The notes: generated by a model from the letters alone, not told the origin. Positions 1 through 13,029 are shown, numbered from the stretch's first letter. The stretch is DNA of 64,000 nucleotides from Cordia subcordata (GCA_028554755.1 JAPTOF010000006.1:17173001-17237000), one strand, 5' to 3'. A program made the numbers and translations.

Positions 1-554
1 GACTAGAGTATTCCTCATCCACGTTAGTGTTGGTTAATTGAGCCTCAATGTCACGTAGTGTTTAGATGCTAGTCCTTGGCTTTAAACCCAGCCAAGAGGA
101 TAAGTTCTACACACGAATTGCGTAGGCTAGGAGGGATTGGCCCTTAGCTTTAAATCCAGCTAATGGGTTAAACCACTAGTATTGGTTAGGAGAACCCCCG
201 ATCAACACAACGGCAATAGAAGTCTCGAGCCTTAGATAGACCTCATTCGTTCTTATAGCCCAAGTCTAGTTGCAATGCAATCGCCCTAGGTCCCCCTTCT
301 TCTTTATTAGTGTCTCCTTCCTTAGTTTGGCTCCCTTAAGTTCCTCCATAGATTAGTTTATTTTCTTTTTTTTCCGAGCTCCTTTTATCCTAAAGTAAGT
401 ACACACGCACATAGCTAGTTTAAGGCACCCGAGCACATAGAGACTAAACTAAGGTAGCCTCCCTGTGGATTCGACCCCACACTTGCACACATTGTACTGC
501 ACACGTCCCGTGCACTTGCGGGTTATTAAGGCTTGTGCTCAAATAGCGATATCA
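1..554 (+). repeat. Athila-type LTR, 3' part (plus orientation)
   Basis: This is the terminal part of a Ty3/gypsy Athila-type LTR whose start lies left of the window. Its last 120 bases align with the reverse complement of the Athila-1 LTR start near 52754: both have a CCTCCCTGTGG-TTCGA block, then a CTTGCGGGT block, then a short tail ending in ATCA. The 'ggctttaaa-ccagcc' motif that occurs twice in the Athila-1 LTR is also present (about 77-95 and 136-165). The LTR end is placed at 554 because the next base begins sequence matching the Copia-3 5' LTR from 7996. No coding sequence is present. Whether this is a solo LTR or the 3' LTR of a longer element cannot be told from this window. Confidence 0.7.
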
Positions 555-1564
555 CTACCCTTGGCTCCTAAAATGATCAAAATGCCCCTTGCCTTCACTT
601 AGGCGACATAATGACCATTTTGACCTTAGTCTATTTCACCACAAGACTAAAGCATCTCTCCAAGGATAATTACTAGAAATCAGAAGCTTGTTACAAGAAC
701 GAGTGACCTTTGTCTTGAACCATTAAACAAAATGACCAAAACACTCCTCTATGTACGCCCATGGTCAAGGTCGATCCTTTAACTGTACCATCACCTCCTT
801 AACTACCTCTAAACCTTAGTGTAACTTATCCAAGGTATCAATCATCTTCTGGTCACATTACGCTTGATCTCAGGATTGACCCACAAGTTAAACGACCGAT
901 ATACCCTTGAAGGGTTATACCATTAGATCTAGATTTAGATGATCATACGGACAAGACCAAGGGGGCACATAGAATCTACTATTGCATGTGTATGTCCCAA
1001 CTATCCAGAACTCAACACCCAATGCATAGAGCTATTGACCCTAGCCAAGTAAGGTCTCACTCATAGTGGATCAAAGTGCTGAACCTTGACTTCATCAGTT
1101 CATCCATATATGCTCAAGATTGAGAGCATTTGCTACTTAACAGCAGTGAGTATTATGTTTTCTGACTTTAATAGTACAATTATGAGAAAACCAACTCATA
1201 GTGGTCCGACCCACTGCATGACGCATGTACTAGAAAGACAAGTCTAGAAAAACCTCCAATGACCTAAGTAAGTCACCTTTACAAGGAGACTTGCTCACTC
1301 TAACCTTATCTTGGTAGAATGCCCAACACTACCATATGGTTATGGACTTATTTATGACATTACTGAGTCTTGACTTGGACCTACTGCACGTCCAGCCTCA
1401 CTGCACACCCAAGTCCTTAGTTAATGTCATTAGGCTTTTACTAATGCACCACATAATCATAAACCAGAGACAATGTATGAAATTCAAAAATCATTATTAA
1501 AATAATTATAACGATATCCAGAAAACAGTGTCCAAGTGGTCTTTAGTGCATACCAATCCCAATA
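555..1564 (-). repeat. Copia-3 3' LTR, truncated by Athila-type insertion
   Basis: It aligns with 7996-9005 over its full length. In the coding direction it starts TATTGGGATT, where the 5' LTR has TGTTGGGATT, so the terminal TG has mutated. It is preceded by a purine-rich tract (minus strand AAGTGGGAACC, about 1565-1575) that fits a polypurine tract. The other end is lost at the junction with the Athila-type LTR at 554/555. Confidence 0.8.
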
Positions 1565-1589
1565 GGTTCCCACTTGCACTAAAGATCAC

Positions 1590-4500
1590 TATCTCTAAAC
1601 CTAACTCCCATAGACTCTACATGAGTGTTAAACACTTTCTTTGAAAGAGTCTTTGGAAATGGGTCTGCTAAATTCTCTACAGAAGCAATTTTTTCTACCA
1701 CTATATCTCCTCTTTGAATGAATTTAGGATCAAGTGATATTATTTTCTATGTGCTTCCCTTTTTTATGATTTCTGGGCTCCTTACACTGTACTATAGTAG
1801 CAGTATTGTCATAGTACAATACTATAGGCCTCTGGATAGAAGGTATAACTTCTAAATTAGACAGAAACTTTCTTAACTATACTGTCTCTTTTGCAGCCTC
1901 AGATGCTACTACATACTCTACTTCCATGGTCGAATCAACAATGCAATTTTGCTTCACGCTTCTCCATAAAACTACTCTACCTGATAAAGTAAAGATGTAG
2001 CCAGAAGTAGATTTCCTGGCTATCAGACTGGAAATCTGAGTCTGTATAGGCCAATGGTGTCAGATCGTCTGCATAGTACTCTAGCACATAATCTTTCGCT
2101 CTCCGAGAAGATACTTGATAATGTGCTTGACTGCGATCTAATGCTCTGGTCCAAGATTTGACTGATATCTGTTAACTAAGCCAACAGCAAAACAGATATC
2201 TGGTCTAGTATACAACATGGCATACATGAGACTACCTATTATCAAAGCATATAGTATCTTCTTCACGTATTCTATCTCTTCAAGTGTCTTAGGACATTGA
2301 TCTTGAGATAAAGTGATTCCATGCCTAGAAGGTAACATACCCTTCTTAGAATCTACCATGTTAAAGTTGACCACCAATTTCTTAATGTAGGGAGCTTGGG
2401 ACAATGGTAGCCTCATGTTTTTGCGACCTCGTAGGAGCTTGATCCCTAAAACATAACTAGCTTCACCCAAATCCTTTATTTGAAATTGAGTTGATAGCCA
2501 AACCTTTATGGATGTCAGCATACCCACATCAGTACTAACAAGCAGGATATCATCCACATACAGCAGTAAGAAAGCTACAGCATTTCTATTACCCGTCTTA
2601 TACCCACATGGTTCATCAACATTTTAATCAAAGCCAAAATATTTGACCGCATGATCAAACTTGATGTTCTATGCATGAGATGCTTGTTTGAGCCCATAAA
2701 TGGACTTCTTTAGCTTACAAACCATATGGTCTTGACCTTTGGCAACATATCTATCTAGTTGAGTCATATAAATGGTCTCGTCAAGCTCCCCATTAAGGAA
2801 AGCTATCTTGACATCTATCTGTCATATCTCATAGTCATAGTGACATGCAATGGCAAGAAGTATCTTAATAGATTTTAGCATACTTATTGGTGATAAGGTT
2901 TCCTCGTTATCGATGCTTTCTTTCTGAGTGTAACCCTTCGTCACCAACCTAGTTTTAAAGGTTTCCACATTTCCATCAGGTCCTCTTTTTCTCCTGTAGA
3001 CCCACTTGCACCCTATAGGTCTAACCCCTTCGAGTGCTTCTACAAGCTCCTAGACTTTATTAAAGTACATAAACTCTAATTTCAAATCCATCACCTTATG
3101 CCATTGATTAGTAGCTACATCAACAACTGCTTCATCATAACTAATGAGGTCCTGTACCTGATCCTCTGAGTAGTCTGAAATGACTCTCTATAGTACTTAT
3201 CAGGTTGCCTTGGCATCCTCACACTACGATGAGGCTCCGGTGCAACTGAAGTAATTTGTTATTTTTCCTTGTTCAAACTAGTTGTAGGTGTACTAGGAGA
3301 TTCTTGAGCAATCTTCTCTAGAGCTATTCCAAATTCTGGTGTCTTTTGGATCATTATATCCTCTTCCAAGAATCTAGCATGAGTGCTTATTAGCACTTTT
3401 TGCTCCTTGGGATTGAAAAAGATCCTACCTCTGGTTCCCTTAGGAGACCCAATAAAATAGCATAATTCTAATCTTGGTTCCAACTTTGAAGGGTTGTTAC
3501 TCAATACATAAGCTGGACATCCCCAAATATGTACATGACTCAAACTAGGTTTGCGCCTTATCCATATCTCATGTGGAGTCCTAGGTACTGACTTCGATGG
3601 TACAAAATTTAGAACATATGTCGCTTTTTCTAGGCATACCCCTAAAAAGAAATAAGTAATGATGCATGGCTCATCATTGACCTAACCATGTCTAAGAGGG
3701 TACGGTTCCTCCTTTTAGCTATACTATTCTGCTAGGGAATACCTGGTACAGTTAATTGCGACTCAGTCCCTTGCTGTGTTAGATAGTCTCTAAACTCACT
3801 CGAGAGGTATTCCCTACCACGATTAGATCGTAGGGATTTGATACATTTATCTAACTTCCGCTCTGCCTCAGCCTTGAATTCCTTGAATTTTTCAAAAGAT
3901 TCAGATTTGCGTCACATTAGATACATGTATTCATACCGTGAATACTCATCCATAAACATGATGAAATACTCATATCCTCCTCCAACTGGTTTGCTCATAG
4001 GACCACATACATCTATATGTACCAATTCTAAACTTCTTTGGCACGCAACCCTTAGATGAAAAGGACCTTTTGGTTATCTTACGTTTCAGGCATGACTCAC
4101 ATTGAGGTAGATCCTCGAGTACTAATGAACCTAAAGGTCCATCATCGACTAACCTCTTTATATGTTTATGACTAATATGTCCTAAACGCAAGTGCCATAA
4201 GTATATGTCATTGGTTTGAGGAACTTTTCTTTTAAGCGGGTTATTTGTTTGCTCTACATTAAATGTCACAGTTGTAATAGGATATACAAAAACTAAATTA
4301 TCATGCATCCTACTAGAACAAATTAAATTTCCATATCTACTGATGTCAACACCAATATGGAAACTAACTAAAAAACCATCCATTATTAACTGACTAACAG
4401 AAATAAAGTTTTTCCAAAATCCCAAAACATAATAAATATTGTTTAGAACCAATTACCTATTGCATGAAAAATTTAGAGAAACTTTTCCAACTACAGCTAC

Positions 4501-5511
4501 CCAGACCTTCACTCCAGTCCTATCACGAAGGGCAAATTCTCCTCTACTGATCTCCCTCATTACCTGAAACTCATGCATAGAATTGCAAATATAGTTAGTG
4601 ACTCCAGAATCTACAATCCATGAATTCATAGATTCAACCACTAAACAAGTTTCAATATAGAGTGCTCGAGGTAGACCTGCTTGCCCTTGGGCTCGAATCT
4701 TAGGGCAGTCTTTTGTCTAGCACTCATTCCGGCCGCACTTGAAACACTTCCCTTTGGGCTTAGCACCTACTCCCTGCTTTAAGCCTATGCCACTCTTTTG
4801 CCTCTTATTTGGCCCATTATCCCACAGTTTCTTCCTCTTGTTACTCTTGGTTTTATTCTTACCTTTTGGTTTAAAACCAAAAAAGAAAGCTTGCGTAACT
4901 TGCACTTGACCTTTAGGCTTCATAATGGCCTTAGCTGCTTCGAGCTCCTTCATCAACTCTATCAAATTTAAGTTCAACTTGTTCATGTTATAATTCAATT
5001 TGAACTGATTATATGACAAAGGTAGAGAGTCTCCAGGATCATGTCCACCTGCGACTATTTTTCTATGTTTGCCCCTAGAACTTTGGCTACATTGAAGCAA
5101 TCCATCATCTTAAGAAAATGCTCTCTGACAAGTACTCCTTTAGCCATACTAGTAGTCATAATTTCTCTCAAAGCAGCTTGCCTGGAATTCCTACTTTGAT
5201 TAGCAAACATGTTTGATAGCGAGGTCATGATCTCCTTAGCTGTCGCCATCCCTGGGTGCTCACTCTACAGAATTTGACATAGAAGCTAACATATAGCACT
5301 TAGGCATGCTATTAGCTTTTTGCCATTTTTTCTCGGCCTCAAAGACAGCATCATTAGAGTTGGCCATAACAACTGGACAAGGAGTTGTGATGACATACTT
5401 ATACTCCTCGGCAGTGAGTACTATGTCCAAATTCCTCTTCCACTCAACAAAATTCTCTCCAGTGAGCTTGTGTTCTATGAGAATAGTAGCGAGTAGACTA
5501 AAGAAAGCCAT
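1590..5511 (-). pseudogene. Copia-3 gag-pol remnant
   Basis: Reading on the minus strand from about 5511, the order is as follows. Gag starts MAFFSLLATIL (5511-5260) and continues past a frame break. A lysine-rich stretch with a zinc knuckle beginning CFKCGRNEC lies near 4725. A protease-like WIVDSGVTNY lies near 4610. A GAG-pre-integrase with LWHLRLGH and CESC follows (about 4230-4080). An integrase C-terminal part is at 3543-3259. Reverse transcriptase carries LYMDDILLVS (about 2560) with KDLGEASYVLG downstream, and an RNase H remnant runs to about 1590. Many stops and frameshifts break it, so it cannot make a full polyprotein. It is an ordinary decayed copia pol, with no sign of host recruitment. 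Confidence 0.85.
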
Positions 5512-6783
5512 TTGATTTCTAGATAAAAATTGCTTTCGATTAATATATATGAATTAAAACATGATTGCAAAAGTAATATGTATGTAACAGTGGAAAGAAA
5601 AACTAACATACACTCTTATCACATTTATGCCTTTTTGTAGATAAACCCTTAAAACTACAATTGTGAGAATGTTTCAGTCCTATCACGTGAACTCCACCGA
5701 TAAGATGGCCGAACTAATGAATAACTGAGTTAAGCCGCACTTATTTGAATGTCACTTATCTAGATAGACACTACCCAAGTGAGATTCAATCACTGTTTGG
5801 CTTGGCTTCTCAATCCTTGTAAAGAACTCCACCGATAGGATGGCTGGACCTATTATTTGAGTTAAGTGTTTTGACCAATTCTTGTGTCATTCCCCATTAT
5901 GTTCTGGATATGAGCCCTCCGATGAGGAAGTGACTCTCATCCACAAACCATGAGGTGGTCTATAGTAAAGAATTCCACTGATGGGGTGGCCGAACTATCT
6001 AACACCCTTATGAATGCACATTTTGAGTTCATCTTACTAGACTAAGTAGAGTGACACCCTTCAATGGGGAGGTTAATGTCTCCCACTCTTCACATGAACT
6101 AGAATTGGAAAAGGGTGGGGTTTTTTCCTTTCCCCTTTCCCACTCAATCTTTTAACTTAAGGGCTTTTAAACTTCTCTATTTTGTCTTCATACAATTTGT
6201 GTTCGATCTTAACACCCTTTGGACATAAATCCTCTTTGTGTTACAAAATTACCCAGTTGTATCAAAATAGAGTTTAGAGCTAAATCTTGCCTTCAAGAAA
6301 CCTTTAGGTAGGCATTACAAAGTTATCTAGTTAAGTCCTAAATGGTTCTTAGGATTTAAAGTCCACAAATTAAATCCTAACCAATTTGGCCATCTTAGTT
6401 TACATCTTTAGACTTAATTGTTTTGCAATTATCTAGTCTAAGCAGCTTAGATTATTAGGACTTAACCAACTTTTTTTTTGGTCCAAAAAAATACATTCCA
6501 TATAATTCCTATGCTTCTTTTAAACTAAAGCTACAAAATTTCCAGCAAACTAATTACATGTAAAACCATCCTATGATCATACAATGATCACCGTACATTA
6601 ATTCTAAACAACATACATATAAACCATCATGAGAGAACATTAATCCCTGCATGGTTAGCAACATTCCAGCAAGCAACACATTGAAAAATATGCCTATTCT
6701 CGCCACCCACGAGACAATTGCTAGCGTTCTTTTCAATTCTAGTGTTCTAGATCAATTATCCTAGGCATGTGCAGTGGTAAATT
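5512..6783 (-). other. Copia-3 untranslated leader with internal repeats
   Basis: About 1.27 kb lies between the primer binding site and the gag start, and I see no convincing coding sequence in it. It holds three degenerate copies of a block resembling GAACTCCACCGATAGGATGG, at about 5688, 5824 and 5969, so the spacing is close to 140 bases. A low-copy tandem duplication in the leader is the simplest reading. Confidence 0.55.
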
Positions 6784-6795
6784 GCTCTGATACCA
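6784..6795 (-). other. Primer binding site of Copia-3 (initiator tRNA-Met type)
   Basis: The minus strand reads TGGTATCAGAGC, the standard plant copia site complementary to the 3' end of initiator tRNA-Met. It lies two bases from the LTR edge at 6798 and fixes the 5' LTR boundary and element orientation. Confidence 0.85.
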
Positions 6796-6797
6796 CT

Positions 6798-9005
6798 TGA
6801 AGGATCTAATGGAGCATGCAAGACTAACCCTAGGACAATTTTTAAAATATTAACCTTAGGCACAATGGAAAAATAAATACTTGCATACAATAATACCACA
6901 CATGCATAGAATAAACAAGAACACAAAGTAAAATTGTTAGAACAAATTTACCTCCTAGAGCAGAAAAACGATTAGAAAATTTTATTGATTATTGGACTGC
7001 TTTCTAGACCTCTGGTCAACAATCTAACCATTGGATTTGAAGCCCTGGAAGAGTACAACATACTTCTAAAACTTTAGAATGATTCGATAAGTGATGGACA
7101 CCTATTCAAGCCCAGATCTGAGATTGCGCAAGCTGTGATGGGAAAAGATAGTTTCTGTCCTCTTCTGTTTTTCTCTCCAAAAACCTCTATAAGAATGACC
7201 CAAAAAGCTTTTGATCTTCCCTACTATCACTGGGGAGATGTTATCAATAAGCAAAAACCAAATTCTTGGTGAAAGAATTGGTTTTTAGAATTGTAGAAGT
7301 CTATTTCTGTTTTTGGTCGATCAAGAGAAGAAGATAATTCTTTCTTTTCTAAACTTCTCCAAAAATGTACATATCTCTAATATTTTTTATGTACAAAAAA
7401 CTTCTGCATTTTATCAGACTTAGTTGACCCCCTTTAAGAGTTCTCTTAGCAATAGAACTCTTAGGTAGACTAGGACTTTATCTTGAGTAGTTTAAATTCA
7501 AGTAGAAGATCTTTAGGTGATAGAGTTTCAAATTAAAACCAACTTTTGACCTAATCTTTTAGAATTTAAATCCCAACATATCCTCTAGAATATGTGGGGC
7601 CCACTATCACTTTCTTCTTTCCAAATTTAGACTCCTCCCTACATGACGACTTGACAAATTGAATATTCCAATATAGGAAACCTGGAGTTCAAGTATTTGA
7701 ATTATCTTATAAAAATATAGCAACTCTATCCTAATTTGGAAACCTTACTCAAAAGTCACGTCTCACATACCTAGAAGCTTTAGGAAAGAGATTAAGACAC
7801 TTTCTAATTATCTACATTAAAACTTGGACCAATAGGAATTAAGAACAAATCTTGTTTCCTATTTCCAAGAATCCTAATGCAATTAGAACTCTTATGAAAA
7901 CACATATTTAGCAATCGACCAATAAGGAAATATTCAAGAATAGACTTCTCATGCATAAAATAATATCCGGCTAGCAGAGGGACCAAAAGACATAACTACC
8001 ATTGGCTCTCAAAATGACCAAAATACCCTTGCCTTCCCTTAGGCGACATAATGACCATTTTGACCTTAGTCTATTTCACCACAAGACTAAAGCCGCACCC
8101 CAAGGATAATTACTAGATGCCAGAAGCTTGTCACAAGAACAAGTGACCTTTGTCTTTGACCTACTAAACAAAATGACCAAAACGCCCCTCTATATATGCC
8201 CGTAGTCAAGGTCGGTCCTTTGACTGTACCATCATCTCCTTAACTACCTCTAAACCTTAGAACAACTTGTCTAAGGTATCAATCATCTTTAGGTCACATT
8301 ACTCTTGATCTCGGGAGCGACCCATAAGTTAAATGACCGATATACACTTGAAGGGTTGTACCGCTAGATCTAGATTTAGATGATCATACGGACAAGACCA
8401 AAGGGGCACAACGAATCTACTATTGCATGTGCATGTCCCAACTATCCAAAACTCAACACCCAACGCACAGAGCTATTGACCTTAGCTAAGCAAGGTCTCA
8501 CTCATAGTAGATCAAAGTGCTGAACCCTGACTCTATCAGTTCATCCACATATCCTCAAGACTGAGAGCATTGGCCACTTAACAATAGTGAGTATTGTGTT
8601 TTCTGACTTTGATAGTACAGTTATGAAAAAACTAACTTACAGTGGTTTGGCCCAATGCGTGACGCACGTACTAGAGAGTCGAGTCCGGGAAGACCTCCAA
8701 TGACCTTGGTAGGTCACCTTTACAAAAAGAATTGCTCATTATAACCTTATATTGGTGGAGTGCCCAGTACTACCATATGGTTATGGACTTATTTAGGACA
8801 TTAATGAGTCTTGACTTGGACCTACTACGCGTCCAGCCTCACTGCACACCCAAGTCCTCAAATAATGTCATTAGGCCTTTATTAATCCACCACATAATCA
8901 TACACCAGTGACAATGTATGAAATTCAAAAATCATTATTAAAATAATTATAACAATATCTAGAAAACAGTGTCCAAATGGTCTTTAAGGTATACCAATCC
9001 CAACA
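6798..9005 (-). repeat. Copia-3 5' LTR (about 2.2 kb)
   Basis: In the coding direction it starts TGTTGGGATTGG at 9005 and ends in TCCTTCA at 6798, just before the primer binding site. About 2.2 kb is long for a copia LTR. Only the outer 1010 bases can be checked against the other LTR; the inner boundary rests on the primer binding site. Its right flank is Athila-like LTR sequence. Confidence 0.75.
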
Positions 9006-9790
9006 TAGACATGCTTACATAAAGATTTAAAAGTGATTAATAGCAAACAAGCTTCAGAATATATATGCTATTTCATTTAGGCATATTATCAAACACATAA
9101 ACATGTAAGAAAATAGCCATTCAAAACCATAAACACAAGCATATATATTAATCCATCAAATATCCCATAACGATAAACTAAAATGTTAACCCATAATTCA
9201 AGCTTCAATCACCCTCTAAATATCTACTCAATCATAGAAAATCTAAGTACAAAAGGAGAAATAGGACCTTCCCTTCCATGCTTAACTTCCTTTTTACAAT
9301 ATTTACCTTAATCTACAATTCCAAGTGTTTGAGTCCCCAAAGAGAGCTTGAATCTTGGTGTAGATGTTTGTGGATAAGTGTGTGTGAAGTGGGTGAGAGT
9401 TATGGAAGCTAGGGTTTTAAGTGGAATGAAATGGATGTGTAAAAGTTCTCTCCAAATTGGCTAAAAATAGAGCTTTTATTATCTTTCTAGCGCACAACCA
9501 GTCGGCTGACTCCTCTTTCTTACTCAATCGGCTCTGAAAAGGGTGCTCACTGACTTAGCCGATTGACCTAAACAGTTGGGCGACCCTGGGACTGTACTCA
9601 ACCAATACAAAGTAAAAGTTTATTAATCCGGCCAGCCGCCTAGCCGGTCGATCGGCCTTGCTTCCAAGCTCAACCAGCAGCTTAAATTGCCTTCAGTCTT
9701 CATTCTTCGTGCTTCCAGTCTTTATCTCATAACCTATACATCTTCGTTCTTCATCTTCCATCCTTGTTCAGGCTCATTCATCAATCCATG
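9006..9790 (-). repeat. Old Athila-like LTR fragment
   Basis: The sequence follows the middle of the Athila-1 LTR (compare 53590-54300) in the same orientation. It shares the 'aggcat-ttatcaaacacata' block, a 'cttcaatcaccct' block, a '-gtgtttgagtcc-' block and a GC-rich stretch with AGCCGG and GTCGATCGG motifs (about 9490-9650). It is strongly diverged and truncated on both sides: Copia-3 ends at 9005, and the right limit is approximate. Confidence 0.55.
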
Positions 9791-11638
9791 GCTCATAATG
9801 TGCTTTCTATGTTAAAACACCCACAAGCGCACAAAACCTAGTAGTCTAGCAATTGAGTATGGAGATCTTCTTTCTCAAGGAGGCTACCTAAGTGAGATGC
9901 AAGTGCGTCCTACAATAGCTTCGTGTGATTCTACCTACTATTTTCAAGGTTTTTGGATTAAGCGGAGCTCAAATTTAAACCTAAACTAAAGGGAAAGTAA
10001 ATCTAATCAATGGGAATAGAGGTAGAAACAAGCTATAGAAATGGGGAATCAACTAGGTTTTGGGAAAGCTTAAGGGTGATTACTCCTTTTGAATGAGTTT
10101 AGATTTCTATCCTTGTCTTGAGACTATTGATGGTCCAAATACTCTACTTACAGGCTTAGTTTACTAGCCTTATTACCTCTAACCACCGGTGCAACCTTAT
10201 CCCTAGCCGGGCCTAATTAGGAGTATAAGTTTGCCTTAACTAGCTAGAGCTTTTGGATCTAGTTTCTAAGTCCTTTAGGTGTTGATTAATTTCATAATAG
10301 GGAGTCTAACCTATTAGGTTTGTTTCAAACTAGAAATTAATTCCCTTCGGTCAAACAAGTGATAGTGGGTATCCTTTTAGCCATGTTTCATGGTAGAGGT
10401 CATTACCTACTATACTAAAGCCATTAAGAGCACATTTATTCAACACAAATATAGTTACAAGTAGGCTCATACCATTAGCATATATTAAGGCTTACGTAAT
10501 GCCACTACCATTAGCATCTAAGCACAAATTATACATGCAAACTCATAGAGGCATTTCATCAAACACATTAACGTTTCATTTCAAGCCAAAGGCACATAAG
10601 AACGAAGCATGTTATACAACCATCAAAATCTCAATACAAGTGTTAGGACCATTAACCCATTACAAAAAATAGCAATCAACCCTAATTTAGAGCTAATTTA
10701 AAATAGTATAAACAATAATAAAGAGAAGAATGAAAAGCTCCCTTATTATCCTTGCTTGATCTTTACAAATCTTACCCTAAAGTATCTAAATCCTTGTTTG
10801 ATCCTCAAGTCCAAGCTTGTTTATAGATTACTTGATGTGGGATTGTGTGTATGAGGTGGTGAGATTGATGGAGGGCTATGGTTTTAATAGGATAAAGTGG
10901 GTGTGACAGATTGAAGCTTTGTCCCCATTAAATGGCCAAAACGGGCCTTTTATAGCCAAAATTTGCTAACTACCTGCTGAGAGAATTGGCCTACCGGTAC
11001 CACGAGGCCACTAAGCCACCTAGGAGAGTTTGCTCACTATTTTTGCAATCCTACTGAGCTGGTTGACCGGCACCTTGAAGGAAACTCGGCTAGCTCTTCA
11101 GGTTTCATCTCTTTCAGCTTCTTTTTCGCTCCATTTTGCTTCCAATTACTTTGGCCTTCCTCCGGAGCTTCTAAATGCAATTTTCTTCCACTTTTCATCC
11201 TTAAATGCTTCCTCAAACTTTGACCAAGTCATCTCCATCTTCATTAATCTCAAATATTTCCTCAAAACTCACCTCAACACAACATAAATGCACTTTAGTA
11301 TAGTATTTACTTTTTAAACTCAACTATGAACAATTAAATCCTAATATGCACAAATATGACGCAAAGGTACACTAATGCACTTTGTATAACATAATACACC
11401 TCAAAACAAGTATAGAAATACAATACTAAAGCACACACAAAACCAACACATTAGCTCACCTAAGATACAAAATCAAGCATTTAGTGCAACATTTAACCAT
11501 AAAACTCAACTATAGACATTTAGAACTGCTTATGTAAAATTATTATATAAATACTATACTAATGCCATCAAGTCAACACAAAACATCTCTAAAACATAAG
11601 AAAGTGCAAGAACAAACACACACAAACCAAAAACATCA
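9790..11638 (-). repeat. Second diverged Athila-like LTR (possible solo LTR)
   Basis: It resembles the Athila-1 LTRs over about 1.85 kb, close to their 1.77-1.81 kb. Near its left edge it has ACACCCACAAGCGCAC (Athila-1: GACCCGCAAGCGTACG). In the middle it has 'aggcatttcatcaaacacat', and near its end 'acaaacacacacaaacc' followed by CATCA at 11634-11638. No internal Athila coding region adjoins either side, so a solo LTR is possible. The left boundary is uncertain by some tens of bases. The short ORF at 11030-11287 inside it looks fortuitous. Confidence 0.55.
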
Positions 11639-11669
11639 TTTTCTCAAAGTTGTACCAAACCGAATATTA

Positions 11670-12246
11670 GTTTTGTAGTGGGAATGCTTGGTAGATACCA
11701 GAGTGTCCTAGGAATTGAACATTAGAAGGCAGCAAAGAAAGCCATGAGGTATTTTCAAAGGATGAAAGATTATATGCTCACATACAGAAAATCTGATCAA
11801 CTTGAAGTGATTGGATACTCAGATGCTAATCTTGCTAACTGCATAGATAGTAGAAAGTCTACTTCAGGATATATATTTATGCTGGTAGGGCAGGTTTATG
11901 GAAAAGTGCCAAATAATCAATTATCACTTCATCTACTATAGAAGTTGAGTTTATAGCTTGTTTTGAGGCAACAAGTCATGCTTTATGGCTGCGTAATTTT
12001 ATCTCAGGACTTGGTGCTATTGCCTCAATTGCCAAGCCGCTAGAGATATATTGTCACAATACTACAATAATTTTCTTCTCTAAGAATAGCAAGTACTCTA
12101 ATGGAACAAAGCACATATACTTGAAGTACTTGATTATTAAAGAAAGAGTCCAGAAACAACAAGTATCAATTGCAAATATCAATACCACTTTAATGATTGC
12201 TGACCCATTAACCAAGGGGTTGCCTCTGCCTACAAGAAACATGTTA
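11670..12246 (+). pseudogene. Copia-4 RNase H remnant
   Basis: The clearest open stretch (11744-11941) reads KDYMLTYRKSDQLEVIGYSD and later SRKSTSGYIF, the hallmark start of copia RNase H. The family continues through a 'STMEAE'-like acidic motif and a 'KHI-KYLIIKERVQ' block to 'MIADPLTKGLP'. These later blocks are visible here only across frame changes (about 11940-12240). At least two frameshifts and several stops disable it. Confidence 0.8.
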
Positions 12247-12448
12247 TTAAGATAGGTCTTGTAAGCAATTTAGGATTATGATTCTCCTTATTATATAGTG
12301 GTACTGAAATTGGTTCTTATGTGCAACTATATTATATGTTTTTGTCTTTTTTGTTTACAAATTACATTTGTACAAATTATGATTGTGTTTGATAAATAGA
12401 AATTGTCCTAACAAGACAAATTACAAGGGTCGTGACATAGTGAAAGAT

Positions 12449-13029
12449 TGTTGTAGTAAAAGTTATCAATATTTTAGTACATGGAAAGGAGTACGACATT
12501 TATGTTGTATAACTGCTATGATTTCATATTGATGATATAAGCTAATAACAATATTATGGTATCATTTAATTGGTTTATTAGTGATTAAATTCATTTAAAT
12601 ATAATCAATTTAGTGGTCCAAGTAGGAGAATGTAAATATGTTTCCTTATATTGTGGCCCACTAACCTTTAATTATTTTTATCTGACTTGGTAAGTGAAAA
12701 CTGATAATTAAAATAAACAATTTAATTAAATAAATACCACTAAGAGGATTATTAGGAACCAAGATAGGCGATTATTTGGTTATTTGACCCTCTTCTCTCC
12801 TCTATAAAAGGGTATCTATGTCACTTATCAGAAATATACTCTTTCAATTTTTCTATCAGAAAATTTTAGATACCAAAAGAGACAGAGACTAAAAGGGAGT
12901 TAAGATTTTCTTTCTGGTCAATTTTCTCACTAGCAACTATGACTAACAACGGTATATAATCTTGGCTTTGTTAAGATGCTATAAAATTTATACCTTTATA
13001 ATCAGAATATTATGGAGTTTATTCTAACA
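12449..13029 (+). repeat. Copia-4 3' LTR
   Basis: It starts TGTTGTAG after a purine-rich tract and ends TTCTAACA, consistent with TG...CA ends and partly inverted termini (TGTTG/TAACA). A TATA-like CTATAAAAGGG at about 12802 divides it into plausible U3 and R-U5 parts. There is no second LTR in the window to confirm the limits. Confidence 0.6.

Larger units (their letters stand above)
555..9005 (-). mobile_element. Copia-3: Ty1/copia LTR retrotransposon with about 2.2 kb LTRs
   Basis: This minus-strand copia element has a 5' LTR at 6798-9005, a primer binding site at 6784-6795, a leader, decayed gag-pol, and a 3' LTR cut at 555 by the Athila-type LTR. The two LTRs can be aligned only over 555-1564 against 7996-9005, which are the same length and share nearly every landmark, including the final CCAATCCCAA. 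Sample stretches differ by roughly 8 percent by eye, so this is an older insertion than Copia-1. Domain order in the coding direction is gag, CCHC knuckle, protease, integrase, reverse transcriptase, RNase H, as in Ty1/copia. I do not assign the lineage. Confidence 0.85.
11639..13029 (+). mobile_element. Copia-4: 3' end of a plus-strand Ty1/copia element
   Basis: An RNase H remnant (about 11670-12246) is followed by about 200 bases of untranslated sequence, a purine-rich AGTGAAAGA before 12449, and a 3' LTR (12449-13029). The 5' part of the element is missing. It stops at the end of the Athila-like LTR at 11638, so the element was truncated either by that LTR's insertion or by deletion. Confidence 0.75.

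Noticed and set aside
6784..6795. tRNA gene fragments at TGGTATCAGAGC sites
   Set aside because: These and the sites at 33576, 56253 and 56877 are primer binding sites complementary to initiator tRNA-Met, placed next to LTRs, with no cloverleaf around them.
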